The notes under the pieces are model-generated. The model ran no database searches. It was not told the origin of the DNA and saw only the letters and a list, made by a program, of their open reading frames with translations. Shown in pieces: positions 21,994 through 33,514 of a DNA stretch of 64,000 nucleotides. Position numbers and translations under genes: made by a program. Numbering within the stretch: position 1 is the stretch's first letter; the number at the start of each line of letters is the position of its first letter. Source of the DNA: Gymnothorax reevesii. Lineage: Eukaryota; Chordata; Actinopteri; Anguilliformes; Muraenidae. The stretch covers positions 77,657,001 to 77,721,000 of the forward strand of contig CM056574.1 of assembly GCA_029721435.1 (NCBI GenBank), given 5' to 3'.

Positions 21994-23770
21994 TGATAGT
22001 GGAGCGGGGTAGTTGAAAAAAAGTGCAAATGGTGATACAAGCAACAGACTTTGCATGAGAACGCTTAATATCCCCATAAATCAAAATCAACCTCTGGCCA
22101 CTTCAATTTATAGTTATATCCAAGATGGCCGACACATTTTCAAAATGGTGGCAAATTTGCTCTATGTTTTGAATATTTTCAGCCTGTAAGCTTCAAAAAT
22201 TGCATATTTTCTACACAATCATTGTGAATTCATATATCTTGGCATTTTTACAGTCATAAAGAGATGAACTAAACCAGTGGTTCTCAAATTCAGTCCTGGC
22301 GCCCCCCTGTGTATGCTGGTTTTGGTTCCAGCCACAACTGCAATTCTAGGATTTTAAAAAGCTGTTACTTTGTCTTAATTGGCAGCATTCCATGTTTGAG
22401 TAGTTATTTACCATCTTAAGTCGCATTTGGATGGACATATCCACTCTGCTATGAAGAATAAAAACCCTTGAACATATTGTGCTTAATTTTCAATATTGCT
22501 TGGATTTTCAGGTGAAAACATTTTTAAACAGATCCAATTAGACTTTGAGAAAATCAGTAAGCTCCAAATTAGGTTTCTGAACACAGGTGTTTTGAGTTGT
22601 TCCCAAATAACCTGCCTGAACCAAATTAAATCAACAGAAAACACAACAAGTAAGTAAATTGTCGGGTTTTACAACCATGTGTCAAGAGTTTCACCAATGA
22701 GGAACCTTTCGATAATTTATGTTGATTAAATGTTTAGTTAATTTGTTTCCCTCTGCCAATATTTACAATATATCTCAATGTGGATATTTGCATAAATGCA
22801 CCTAATTAAAACAAATCAGCAGCTTGTTAAAATCCTAGAATTGCAGTTGTGGTTGGAACAAAAACCAGCATACACAGGGGGGCGCCAGGACTGAATTTGA
22901 GAACCACTGAACTAAACCAACCCTTCCAATCCTTATCCTATTACCACCTATAAAACATGAAAGCACTTTCAACTAGGCTCACATATGTTAAAATCCTACC
23001 CCTAGCCCGATCATTCATCCAATGCTATTTAATTCCCGTGTGATCTGTTCACCTTCCAGAAGACTATAGCCCCGTCTTCTTTGGCTTGGCTCTCCCGCGC
23101 TGGCACATCCTGTCAATTCAGGTTCGGCTGTTAAACTTTAAAATGGGGCTAGAGAAACAGCATTTGGGAAACTAATGACAAATTTCTACCATTAGCTAGC
23201 ATTGAACCCCATGCTGAGTTTCACAGCTATAGTTTCAACCAGTGTGCCCTGGTAGTGCAATGACACTACACTATTACAACGTTATGTTTACCTTTATGTT
23301 CATGTTTTCAAATTAGAATGAATATTAATTAAAAAGAGCTTAATTATTTTCTTACTTGCAAAAATAAACTGATCTAGCTTGATTTACCCCAGATCAATCT
23401 ATTACCTGACCTTTTAGCGCACATATGAACTTATACGCAAATATTTTGCTCTTTGGCGGCCATTTTGGATATGATGAAAGCCATCTTGGATGTTTCTAGA
23501 AACTATTTTACATTATCTTAGTACTTGTAGACTTGCTCTCAATATTTTAGCATAAACTGACAATGATAAAGAAATGTATAAGTGATTAAGGAATTAAATG
23601 TCCATATACATATATCGGAAGGAAGCCATTTTAAAAAACTGTCAAATTCTGTGTGGCCTGAGGTTGATTATGAGACAGGAGACAAAGAAGAATAGTTATG
23701 CCGAATTTCATGCTTGTATCACTATTTGCACTTTTTCTCTGCTATTCTCAAGTTACCCGCTCCACTATCA
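21994..23770. mobile_element. TIR element of unknown family inside gag
   Basis: The left end TGATAGTGGAGCGGGGTA and the right end, reversed, TGATAGTGGAGCGGGTAA extend to an imperfect TIR of about 60 bp ending in TGATACAAGCA. No target duplication is obvious, and removing the element exactly leaves gag in frame. An inner TA duplication is possible but breaks the frame. The inside has no transposase. CCAAGATGGCC-like text occurs near both ends in inverted order, and a hAT MITE lies in the middle. Confidence 0.65.
22275..22909. mobile_element. hAT MITE with long TIRs
   Basis: Begins CAGTGGTTCTCAAATTCAGT and ends with its reverse complement. The inverted arms extend about 85 bp. Perfect 8-bp duplication AACTAAAC at 22267-22274 and 22910-22917. 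No coding capacity. It inserted after the surrounding TIR element. Confidence 0.95.
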
Positions 23771-24814
23771 TTGCAAATTCAGTGCTTGCTCCTCATTAAG
23801 GTAGGTCAACATATCATCCTTAACACAGTGCTGAATTCTTCAACTAACACCATCTCTTTTAGTGAGTTGAAATCATTCTTGACCCCCATAGAAGTACACC
23901 ATCGTCAAAGCAAACCTTCCTCTTGTTAGCAAATTCCACATGAGTCTGATTGTCAGATTTTTTCAGACCTCTGAATTTCTGTCGGTAAGCCTCTGGAACC
24001 AACTCATAAGCTCTCCAAATATCCTTTTTGACAACCTCATAATCAGAGGAATCATCTGCAGACAAAGCCGAATAGGCTTGTTGAGCTTTACCCTTGAGGA
24101 CAGTTTGCAACATCAAAGGCCAGTGTTCTTTTGGCCACTGACAACACTTTGCTACCTTTTTAAAGCACTGGAAATACCTATCAACCTCCTTCTCTGAGAA
24201 TAGAGGCACCAGTTTTACCTCCTGGCAAGCACGGAATTTGTTCTCAGTTTCCCCATTTCGAGCCTTTCTTCTCTATCTAACTCAGGGGTGTCAAACTGAC
24301 CCGTAAACGGGCCAAGAGGCTGCAGGTCTTCAATCCTACCAAGCAGAAGCTCACCTGAAAGCACTGATTTAATCAGCTGATCTAGGCCTGCACAACTGAT
24401 TAGTTGTATCTGGTGCGCTTCTGCATTGTTGGAGTGAAAACCTGCAGCCTCTTGGCCCATTTACGGGTGAGTTTGACACCCCTGATCTAACTTCTCTCTC
24501 TCAACATCTCTCTGTCTCTCTCTCAAATTCTCTTTGTTTTTCTTTTTCTGACCTCTCAAATTCTCTTTCCTCTCTTTCAATCTCTAGCATTTTTAATTTA
24601 AGTTCCATTTCTACATTTGGATTTTCCACTGGAAACTGTTCCAGATTGCCTGGTGGAAACACATTTTCATCAATGTAATATTCAACTATCTCTCCAGCCA
24701 GTCTGGCTTTTCGCATGGCTGGTTTTACCTCTGTCAGCTCTACATTTCCAGCAGTTCTGTCTTTTTATAAGACTTCAAAACCTCTACGGTTGGTGATGCC
24801 AAGAAATCATCCAT
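23771..24814 (-). pseudogene. Gag N-terminal part of the Gmr1-like element
   Basis: Starts at the ATG complement 24812-24814 (MDDFLASPTVEVLKSYKKTE). A frameshift leads to a Glu/Arg-rich coiled coil (24716-24501, MLEIEREEREFERSEKEKQ). The MITE 24283-24484 interrupts it. From 24236 the capsid-like core follows: PLFSEKEVDRYFQCFKKVA, LMLQTVLKGKAQQAYSAL and IWRAYELVPEAYRQKF. The end (about 23.9-23.77 kb) is frameshifted (NSLKEMV, LNEEQALNLQ) and meets the TIR element. Gag forms the particle that packages element RNA. Confidence 0.88.
24283..24484. mobile_element. Short hAT MITE in gag
   Basis: Begins CAGGGGTGTCAAACT and ends AGTTTGACACCCCTG. The arms also pair over GGGCCAAGAGGCTGCAGGT. Perfect 8-bp duplication ATCTAACT at 24275-24282 and 24485-24492. 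It contains no gene. Confidence 0.96.
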
Positions 24815-24909
24815 TGCTGTTGATCTGTCTATTTATATAGGAAAATTAAAAAAAACAATTTCACAATTTGAAATGTTAGATTTTCAATAAATGACTCACA
24901 AAATGGTCT

Positions 24910-24927
24910 ATCCCGGACGAGCCCCCA
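24910..24927 (-). promoter_or_regulatory. Primer-binding site, tRNA-Pro type
   Basis: On the minus strand the 18 bases TGGGGGCTCGTCCGGGAT lie just after the 5' LTR. This is the known complement of the 3' end of tRNA-Pro, used as a primer site by several LTR elements and retroviruses. It fixes the minus-strand orientation and places the 5' LTR on the right. Confidence 0.88.
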
Positions 24928-24933
24928 ATTTTT

Positions 24934-25392
24934 ATGACATACAAGACAGCAAGGGATGACAGACAAAATCTTAAACAGATTTAATTAAACAAACTGACAA
25001 CTAACCTACAGTATATGCCACTGACCAAGATTGACATAACAAGAAAAAAAAAATTTGCAGTCCCTTTGCTTGGGTTGCTTGGTGATGTCCCGGGTGAGGA
25101 AAATGCTCAAACACAGGCAAAAATCCACAAAAAAACTTCACAGGTCTTGAAAAGAGTGACAGGTCTAGTCAAATGTATCCTTAACCTTGCAATTTCTCTT
25201 ACTAGTTTACTCTCTCAATTTTAGTCCTTATATACTCTATTGCAGCCCCCTCCCACCTTTCAGATTTTTTTTTAATTCTCAGGGACTTTCCCCTTTCAGA
25301 CATGACCAGGACATGCCTAAACCTAGCTCCAGGCTGGGTTTAACAAAAAAAAAGTCAATACTGCCATCTAGTGGCTTTTTCCCCACATTACA
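24934..25392 (-). repeat. 5' LTR of the Gmr1-like element
   Basis: Matches the left LTR at 675-1125 and ends in ATTACA on the plus strand. A TATATA-like text near 25230 (minus strand) could be its promoter. The divergence between the LTRs is easily visible, so the insertion is not recent. Confidence 0.9.
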
Positions 25393-26930
25393 ATATAAAA
25401 TAAATAACAATTCAGGAATCATAACAAGGACTAATACACAACAAGACATCTCCCTCCCACATCAAAGATGTTTAAAGTTAAAATTTCTCTAGCAACTAAA
25501 GCCAGTGCCAGGTACGCAGCTAAGTTAATCTTACACTTTCGCGAGCAAGGTATGTCAGCCAGCTTCATGACAGCAGTAAAGTCTGCTCTCCAAGGTAACT
25601 TGGCTAGCTATCCTATCTATCACTACGCTATTTGAACAGTCCTTACGTTAGTTTTAGCGCTTTTGATACATCTGTAAATGTTTTCATGTTGCAGTATTCT
25701 GAAATTTATTGATATGAATACCAAATATTACCCAGCCAGCTAGCTAATACTGTGACTCAAATGGAGGACCAACCACCTGAGGGGTGATGAGTAAGTTTGG
25801 CAGCTCGCTGTTGTCACATTAGGCTATAGTTTGGAAAGCTAATCTAGTCCCCGACATTGGCAGGGCATGGAATTGGTTTCGGCGTCAACGGCAAAAATAT
25901 TTGTGACTTAAGACTTTTCACATACAGGGAAGCGGCTAACTCTCAAAATCCTTATACAATTCCTTTGATTTAGCTCACCTGAATGAGATAGCAGGCTAGC
26001 TCCTCATCGTCGACAGTTTATCTGGGTCCATGACGCTCTCGCTCCGACTTCAAGAAGGTGTTTTCCCTACATTCCTCTTCCTTATTTTGAAAATGAAACG
26101 TGTTAACAAGCCGATCTTTCCCCTTGATGTTGACGCAAGTTGAATGGCAAGAAAATCGAAGACACTTTTCACCAGTGATGATTTTCAAAGATAACTTTTT
26201 TCTCCTTTCGAGCTGCTGACAGAGAGGCCGCAGCTTATTGCCTTCTTGGGAACAAAACCACCGTTCCTGCATCTAAATCTTGGAGCAAGGGAAATGCCGC
26301 CTGAAACAGACTGCAAAATTGTTTAATTTTCAAACTCATTGCGTAATTGCTCAGTTTAGCTTATTCTAAGTGATTATTTGCATTTCACGCAAAGTAGCCT
26401 TAAGCAAATAAATGGCAGAAAAAATGTTTTTGTAACTGTTTTGAAGTAAACAATGACATCAGCTCATTTCAAATTTACTCAGTTGGTTACAGGGGAAGAA
26501 ACACTTACAGAAACTGTTGCTGTTGTAACAATGAAAGATATGGAAATTGACTGATTGTTTTTTTAAAATTTCATTTTCTCAATGCATGTTTCAAAAAAAG
26601 ATCATATGTACTTACCAAACACAAATGTCCCATTCTCATGTCTTGAAAATATGGCAAATTAACTAATTTAAAACAACATCTATTTAATCAAGTTAGGTTT
26701 TTTAGAAATGTGTTGACTATTCAATTAATATAAAAATTAATTGAATAATTGTAATCTTTTAAAATGAGAAAAGAAATGCAGTTTATATATAGTATTTTAT
26801 GTGTATTATTATTACAGTGACAAATTCCAGACTTCACAATGAAATATTTGACGCGTATGGTTCATTTTGTGTCATTCAATTTAGTAATCTTGCCTATAAG
26901 CCTAATTATTACTAATTGTGCGTGTACGTG
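25393..26930. other. Unassigned sequence right of the Gypsy element
   Basis: I see no clear repeat ends here. One minus-strand frame of 84 codons (26018-26272; MQERWFCSQEGNKLRPLC onward) has a Cys/His/Lys-rich, protein-like composition (CLRFSCHSTCVNIKGKDR) and could be an exon, but I do not recognise it. Confidence 0.35.
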
Positions 26931-26934
26931 TGTG

Positions 26935-27310
26935 TGGGTTTGCCCTCAGAGAGTCCACATAGGAGCCTCACAGGAGAGAACTGCCCTGCATGGGCTAACC
27001 TACATGGGCCACATGTGGGAGTAGTGTGGGCAATCCCACAATGGGTTTGCCCACATAGGGACCCCAAAAGGAAAACTGCTGTGGGCCCCGCGTGGGCTAA
27101 CCTGCATGGGGCTGATGTGGGATTAGTGTGAGCAAGCCCAGAATGGGTTTGCCTACCAAGAGCTCACATAGGGTCCCTAAAGGGCAAACTGCTGTGGGCC
27201 CCGCGTGGGCAAACCCACACGGTGTTGATGTGGGATTAGTTTGGGTAAATCCACAATGGGTTTGTTCACAGAGAGCCCGGTGGGCCCCAAAGGGCAAAAC
27301 TGCTGTGGGC
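26935..27310 (+). repeat. Minisatellite with a unit of about 95-113 bp
   Basis: The block CTGCTGTGGGCCCCGCGTGG recurs at 27076 and 27189, and related text at 26981 and 27300, giving steps of 95, 113 and 111 bp. Each unit also carries GATGTGGGATTAGT and AATGGGTTTG. The array resumes at 30009-30100 after the hAT insertion. Confidence 0.85.
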
Positions 27311-30008
27311 CAGTGACGTGCAGTCGGAGGTTAGTTTGGTGAGGCAGAAACCTCCCCTTTGCTTGATTAGCAATCAGACAATTAGTCAATAGTCTACTAG
27401 ACAATAGTCTAGTAAGACTATTCGGCAGAATGACGGGCCAGTTTAAGTTTCCGCGGCGTTATTACTCAGTAGGCTACATCGAACTTGAAATGCTCACGAA
27501 ACTGCAGATTTGTGAGTATTTGCTTACAGGAAGCCAGAGACGTGCGGTGAGGTGAGGTGAGGCATTCCCATTGCTGAAAATGAAGTGGATGGGCCATAGC
27601 TGTTGCGGAAAACTCCCTGCTGGAGCCAGCGTCCTGACGCCCGAGACGTCAGCGGTTACGTATCCACGCACTTGCGTGCATTCATAACTTTGACTTTCAG
27701 TATAGTTCGCTGGCAGAGACTTGTTGTGCTGCTCCAGCTTCTCACTATAACTTAAACTCATTTGTGTGTACGTGTGCGTTGATGACGATGTAAGTACATA
27801 TTTTACGTCTGTATTTATGTTGTATTCAATCGTCGCTATGTTATTTACATGCCGTTGTGGCCCGGTAACTATGTAACTTGGTTTTACCGCGAGGCTCAGT
27901 TCATTTTCAATGAGGAAATATCTGTTTCTTAAATGGCTCGTTACATGCTCATTTCTCGGGTTAAAATTACATGGATAGTCGGGTTTAGGAGTGCTTTATA
28001 GTATTTTCGACCTATGGTGTTAATTTCACTGTTCTGTGTAAGTTTGAGACAGTATTCTAGCTTCTAGATATTGCATTTACCGTGCCTATTGCACCATGCG
28101 TTGTTCATGTGAACAGTCGTATTCCTGAACGCTGTGGCGGCAAATCGCCTTTGCCATTCGTGGTCTCAAAGCGCCACCTTTTGGCCACCAAGTGTACTGC
28201 ACTTGATTTTCCCCATATTAGCCGAATGAGTGCTTTGAGTTCACTTCTACTATTCTGGTATTAGATGCCAGTTTCTGTAATTTAGTTTACTTGTCACTTT
28301 AATGTTATTTGGTGCAGTTATATTATTATACATATCATTAACGTAACCTAACGTGTATATTAATTTTACTGCACTTATTTCATAAGTCTGTGCGTTCAAT
28401 GTGCATATGTTAATCTAATGTACTATTTGGTTTGTGCAGATGCTTCCTACCTATAATGCAATTGTATGTTCTACATAGTTTAGTATAACGTAGAATTTGG
28501 CTGCATAGTTCGTAATTGCCTCTTCTGTATTTTCTTATTTTACAGAAACCACACACACGCACACAAATTCACACACTCTCACACACAATTATAACATATC
28601 CAAATACTGGGTATGTACATGGAACAGTCCTTTGGAAGTCTTTGATGCCTGAAGTCAATAAACCTGTTAATCACAACCGAAGTCGCTGCTGTTCTCTTAC
28701 CGGAGCACATAGCCAGTGAGGGGGCGACTAGCCATCAACACACACGTCCGTCACAGCTGTTATGCGACGTGAGTATTTAGTAACGCTAAGCCCGCTAGAG
28801 GCCACAGAGGTCTCATGTTTGTCTTGCTTCTAAATCATACCTCCCACTCAATCTGTTGTCAACAAAAGACGTAAAAGATGCAACACACGCCTGCACAGAT
28901 AGAATGCAGTGATCAGAACCGGGATACTAAAGACCTTGTAAACGCAGTCATTGAAAACAATCAAGACCAAGCCTATACGAAGCCTGATAGTGATAGAGGA
29001 GATAATGGCTTTATTCATGTGTACGCTGCAATTTGAGACTGCAAGGATGGAAATCTGAATAATGAATTAGGAAAAATTCTCCGCTCTCGGTAATTCTGTA
29101 TATCGTTTAAACAATTTGTTAATCGGATTACAAAAGAAGACTGAAAATAAACGCCTGCTTTTTGTTTGGGTGTATTTAAAGGAGAATGCATTGTATAGGC
29201 TATTGTCACGGTCAGGTCTGTCTAGGGATATGACTTCACTTATGAAAGAAGGCAGGCTGGCCTGGACTGGTGAATGTGGAAGGAAAGCCGGGACTTACCT
29301 CCCCTCGCGACGGCACCGTTGCTTTCCAGGGCCAGCTCAAGCTGCCGCTCCACCGGCGAATAGCTCCGCGTTGGTTAGTTCTTGAGTTCAATATAGTGAT
29401 CTTATTTCATTAAGCACGGCAGTAGTGGGTGACAAAGTAAAAGAAAACGGCGCATACGGGTTGTTTGGAAGCAGGCGTTTAGTGACGACGTCCGTCACTT
29501 CAGAGCTCTGGCACATCGCCCAGAAATCTTTAATCGTGGCCCATTTAAAAGGGACACCCCTCCCATGGCCAACCACGGCCCAATCAGGACACAAGGCATC
29601 GTCCCGACTTCTCCAACCAGTCACCATCACAGTACACAGCCGCCATGCCACTAAATGTGTGTTACCTATGCCTACACTTTCCTACCAAAGAGAGGAGCTA
29701 CTGATGTTTCTATTATGCCTCGTTCCCGGACCCGAGGGCATAACACGATTGATTAAGCATTGAACTCTGCATAAGTCAAACTGTTAAAATTTTTTTGATA
29801 TCATAGCTTCGGCTTCCTGGAAGCAAGTACGCGCAGATCTGCTGTCCTATGAGCATTTCAGGTTCGATATACTAAGTAATAATGCCACAGAAACTTAAAC
29901 TGGCCCGTCATTCTGCCGATTAGTCTTACTAAACTAGTTAATTGTCTGATTGCTAGTCAAGCAAAGGGGAGGTTTCTGCCTCACCAAACTAACCACCGGA
30001 CGTCACTG
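27311..30008. mobile_element. hAT element inside the minisatellite
   Basis: The left end CAGTGACGTGCAGTCGGAGG and the right end, reversed, CAGTGACGTCCGGTGGTTAG lead into long, nearly identical inverted arms (about 120 bp, to CTGGCCCGTCATTCTG). Perfect 8-bp duplication CTGTGGGC at 27303-27310 and 30009-30016. No transposase motif is visible. The middle has AATAAA near 28655 and a TGTCACGG...CATAACA stretch (about 29204-29745) that could be a solo LTR, unproven. Confidence 0.93.
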
Positions 30009-30100
30009 CTGTGGGCCCCATGTGGGATTAGTGTGGGCAAGCACCTGCCCACAGTAAACCCACACTTGCCCACAGCAGGCCCACGTGGACATGTTTTCTG
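30009..30100 (+). repeat. Right remnant of the split minisatellite
   Basis: Contains CTGTGGGCCCCATGTGGGAT and GTGTGGGCAAGC, matching the units at 26935-27310. It shows that the array was continuous before the hAT insertion. Confidence 0.8.
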
Positions 30101-31789
30101 GGACTGTTCCAGGTTTTTTGTATATGTATTTAAAGGTTCTCATCCTGGGGTGCTATAGTCCCAAAACCATAGAAATAGCTTTGTAACACTTTTCAGGCTG
30201 AAAGATGTCATGACCTTGTTTCTCATCTGTGCAAGTACTAAAATTAAGTTTCATGATCTGAAAAATTTAAGTGTAATAAATATGCAAAAAAGAAGAAATC
30301 AAGAAGAGGAAAATACTTTTTCACAGCTACATACAGTTCTGCCAGTTAAACATTGCTGAATTGACTTGAAATGAACCAGACTGAAGGGAAGAGATGGTGT
30401 GAGAGAGGGATAGAGAGAAGCAACGAATGCTTCTGCCTGCAGTTCTTTTGAAGTGCTTAGCAGCTTACAGGTCTTGCTACAATGCACATTTGAAGGAGTG
30501 ACACCGAGAAAGGGAAAGCGAGAGAGACAAGATAATGAAGGGGTAGTGGAGACAGAGTTGCATCCTCACAGAATGCAATAAATAGGAACAATATAGAAAT
30601 GAGAGGGGGGCAATGCCTTCCCACTGCTCAGTTTGAAAGGGAAATTGCATGAGAGACAGCAATTCAGAAATCCCATACCACACATACCTACACCTGCACA
30701 TACACACACACACACATCCGCTCAACACAAACCAGGCACGTTTGCACAAACACACACGCACGCACACACACACACACACACACATGCACATAGCATAAGT
30801 AAACACACAAACTCACACAAACACATGCAAACATGCACATGTACACACAAACATACACACATGCATACACATAACATACACACCTGGATTTTATTACATC
30901 ATAGACATAGTGTTGTTGTGGTATGTAATAATAGTATTATATCTTTACGTTCTGTCAAGTTCTGTTACTGTATGTGTGGTTATGGTGAAGGAATATGAAA
31001 TGTCTACATCATGCCTATGAAGCCCATTTTGCATTTGGAATTGAGAGACAGTATTTCTGTGTGAAGGAGAGGTGGGAAGAGAATATGTGTATGTCTTTAG
31101 AGGAAGAGAAAAATAAGTAGAGTGAGGATGTGAGAGAGTTAGATAGCAATACGGAAAGACGCAGAGAAAATATCATCAGGATAAGATTATGTTGGTTTTT
31201 TTATTCCTGCATACGAGTGAGCATGCGCTTGTGGGCAACTAGTTGTACATGCATTTTTTCAATTCCATACATCTATATTCATATGTGGTAGACATCTCAA
31301 TTGCTCACGGCCTGAGGACAAAACATTCCAACACGCTTCAACAATGCTTCAGATACCTGCTTGCCAGCAATTCGATTTAGCCAAGGACAATTCAGCAAAG
31401 GATGCTGGGTAAGCCTCTCTCCTACACTCGATGACCTGAAAAAGCAGCGGCTAGCAGAATGCCTTCCCTTGTGACAGGTGTGCGAAGGATGCGCACAATA
31501 ATACACTCTCAGAACATTCTGCTCCAGATTTATCCCCACTATTCTGCAGAAGATATTGGCAGAAAAAGGTTTCCTATATACCCTTTGAAAAAAATATTGC
31601 TCATTCCTTATTAATTGCTCTGAAATATTTGTGGGTCTGATCCAGCTGTGGACATCCCAAGAGGTGAGCCCCAAGAACTGTCTCCACCTTTCCCCTCCAT
31701 TACAGATGTCCCTGCTGGCATAAGGTATGAAAACTAAACTTTAATTTGAAGGGGCTATTTCCATAAGTGCTCAAGTCTGGATTTGTTAA
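30101..31789. other. Unassigned; CA-rich microsatellite 30690-30890
   Basis: Degenerate (CA)n text with ACACATGC variants occupies 30690-30890. It creates false Cys/Val-rich frames on the other strand. A 125-codon minus frame (31297-31674) has no motif that I recognise. Otherwise nothing. Confidence 0.6.
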
Positions 31790-32270
31790 AAATCAGATAA
31801 CACTATAAATCTATCCTTTCATTGATAAGGAATAAGCCACATAAGCCAAATTTGCTCCAAAAGCACTTTAAATTGTTGAAATGAAATGAGCTGATTTCAT
31901 TTAAACATTTTAAACAATAATGAAACACATGCACTGTTTCTAACCCCTGAGTAAAGAAAAGCATGAGAAGTCTAGAGTCACAATCGGTTTCCAATTACTA
32001 GCGGTGTAATCCACCATAACGCATGTGAAACTGATAAACCTCCATGCCTAAAGACTTCAATACTGAGCAAAAATCTCTTACATATGCATTGATTGAATAA
32101 TTGCTGACTACAGCGGGGGAATGTAAATATGCCATTAAAATTCACCCTGAATGCGTGAGAGTTGACAGGTATGCGTAGTTAATGGAAACTGACCACACCT
32201 GATAATGCTGGGAGTTTTTGTGATGGTAATTTAAAGGATTGATAGAAAACAGGTCATGACCAATCATTAT
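31790..32270 (-). repeat. Dispersed repeat R, copy 1
   Basis: Matches 51150-51610 in inverted orientation, including GGTGTGGTCAGTTTCCATTA and CCGATTGTGACTCTGGA-like blocks. The 63-codon and 60-codon frames METDCDS...ERIDL/ERMDL are parts of it and are not evidence for a gene. Family unknown. Confidence 0.8.
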
Positions 32271-32803
32271 TTTTAAGGAATGAGTTTGAGCTTCCCCTAT
32301 CGGCAGTTCCCGAGCCATCACTGGTATAATGGTATGACTATATTTGCTGTTCATCTTCATTAGAAGGTGGTGTGTACTCTTAAATATTAAAATATAATGC
32401 TGTTATTTTTTAAAATTGAGATCAACATTACCACTGGCCCGATACCCCGGCGATGTTTTCACACGTTCCGCGCCAGTATGGGCCACCACACTTGGTCCGG
32501 TCAGGCCACTAAGAAATTAAGGGTGCTTTCACACTAGGGATTCATGCACAATTCTGATTGCACTTGACCCTTAAGTCCAGTTTATTTGGTTAGTGTGAGC
32601 ACAAGCCTGCCCAGCTTGGGCTCAGTACGTGAGACCGCTTGGGAGAGGTGGTCACAGGTACGGTTCATCCATACTTCTACGAAATGTGAAAGCAACCACA
32701 CTCAAGCACGGAAGTTGACTATCATGTGACATCTTCATGATTGGACTCTTATTTTAAACACATATCGCAGCAAAAGGATAACTCTGGTTAAACGAAGAAA
32801 TTA

Positions 32804-33346
32804 CACTGAACAAAGATATAAACGCCCCATGTCAAATATTGATGCCACAGGTCAGGTCATGCAAGAACGTGCCATTGGCATGCTGGATGCAGGGATGTCC
32901 ACCAGAACGGTCACTGTGCAGCTGAATGTTAACTATCTTTGAGAGTTTGTTTCCGACAGACGGGCAGTACTGCAAATTGACCTAATCCACGTCAGCCACG
33001 TGTGACCACACCAGCACAAGATCGCTACATCCAGCTCGTCCACCTGCGGGATCGGCTCAGATCAGCGACACGCACAGCGGATGAGACCGTTGGTCTGCAC
33101 AATAAACGTGTCACACCACAGACAGTTCGTAACTGCCTGCGTGAGGCCAACTTGCATGGTCGGCGTCCTCACCATGGTCTGGATCTCACCGCTGTCCGGC
33201 ATCGGAACCGAATCGCATGGGCAAACGCGCACATTTGATGGCCCTTGGCATGCTGGAGAAGAGTGATACTCACAGACGAATCCCACTTCCAGTGTTTTGT
33301 TAATAAAAACTCAAATGACATGGGGCATTTAGATTTTTGTTCAGTG
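32804..33346 (+). mobile_element. Tc1-like element remnant with transposase N-terminus
   Basis: The left end is CACTGAACAAAGATATAAAC and the right end, reversed, CACTGAACAAAAATCTAAA. TA flanks both (32802-32803, 33347-33348). Inside, plus strand: QERAIGMLDAGMSTRTVTVQ (first helix-turn-helix), then TRTADETVGLHNKRVTPQT and the second DNA-binding domain (33002-33238). The catalytic D-D-E domain is deleted. It belongs to the same family as 50343-51726. Confidence 0.88.
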
Positions 33347-33514
33347 TAAATGCTTGCTTGAAATTTTGGCATACAAAATTAAATTCTTGCTTCAAATTTG
33401 GGCAGACGACAAAACATACAATCCCGACTGGATACTACACACAGAGACACGTAGATTTATGGAATAATTTGTGAGTATTTACATTTGCATGGTTATCGCA
33501 TAATAGAACAGTGC

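Larger units (their letters stand above)
675..25392 (-). mobile_element. Gmr1-like Ty3/Gypsy LTR retrotransposon, heavily interrupted
   Basis: The LTRs at 675-1125 and 24934-25392 match over most of their length. Between them, read on the minus strand, come a tRNA-Pro-type primer site, a gag with coiled coil and CCHC knuckle, a DTGAS protease, an integrase, an RT, an RNase H and a purine tract beside the left LTR. Integrase lies before RT. This is the order described for Gmr1-like Ty3/Gypsy elements of fish and other deuterostomes, and is not the usual Gypsy order. Five younger insertions expand the element to 24.7 kb: a Penelope-like element, a Ngaro-type element, a TIR element and MITEs. 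Stops and frameshifts show it is dead. I saw no clear target duplication at the outer ends. Confidence 0.9.

Noticed and set aside
24910..25392. Endogenous retrovirus suggested by the tRNA-Pro primer site
   Set aside because: The pol order and protein motifs are Ty3/Gypsy, and I saw no envelope gene.
26916..27404. Repetitive Gly/Trp/Pro frames
   Set aside because: Frames through the minisatellite and hAT end; period not tied to protein constraint.
30477..30998. Cys/Val-rich and His/Thr-rich frames
   Set aside because: Translations of a CA/TG microsatellite.
31803..31994. Conserved small protein shared with 51419-51601
   Set aside because: Both frames lie in copies of dispersed repeat R; identity extends beyond the frame, so no sign of protein selection.
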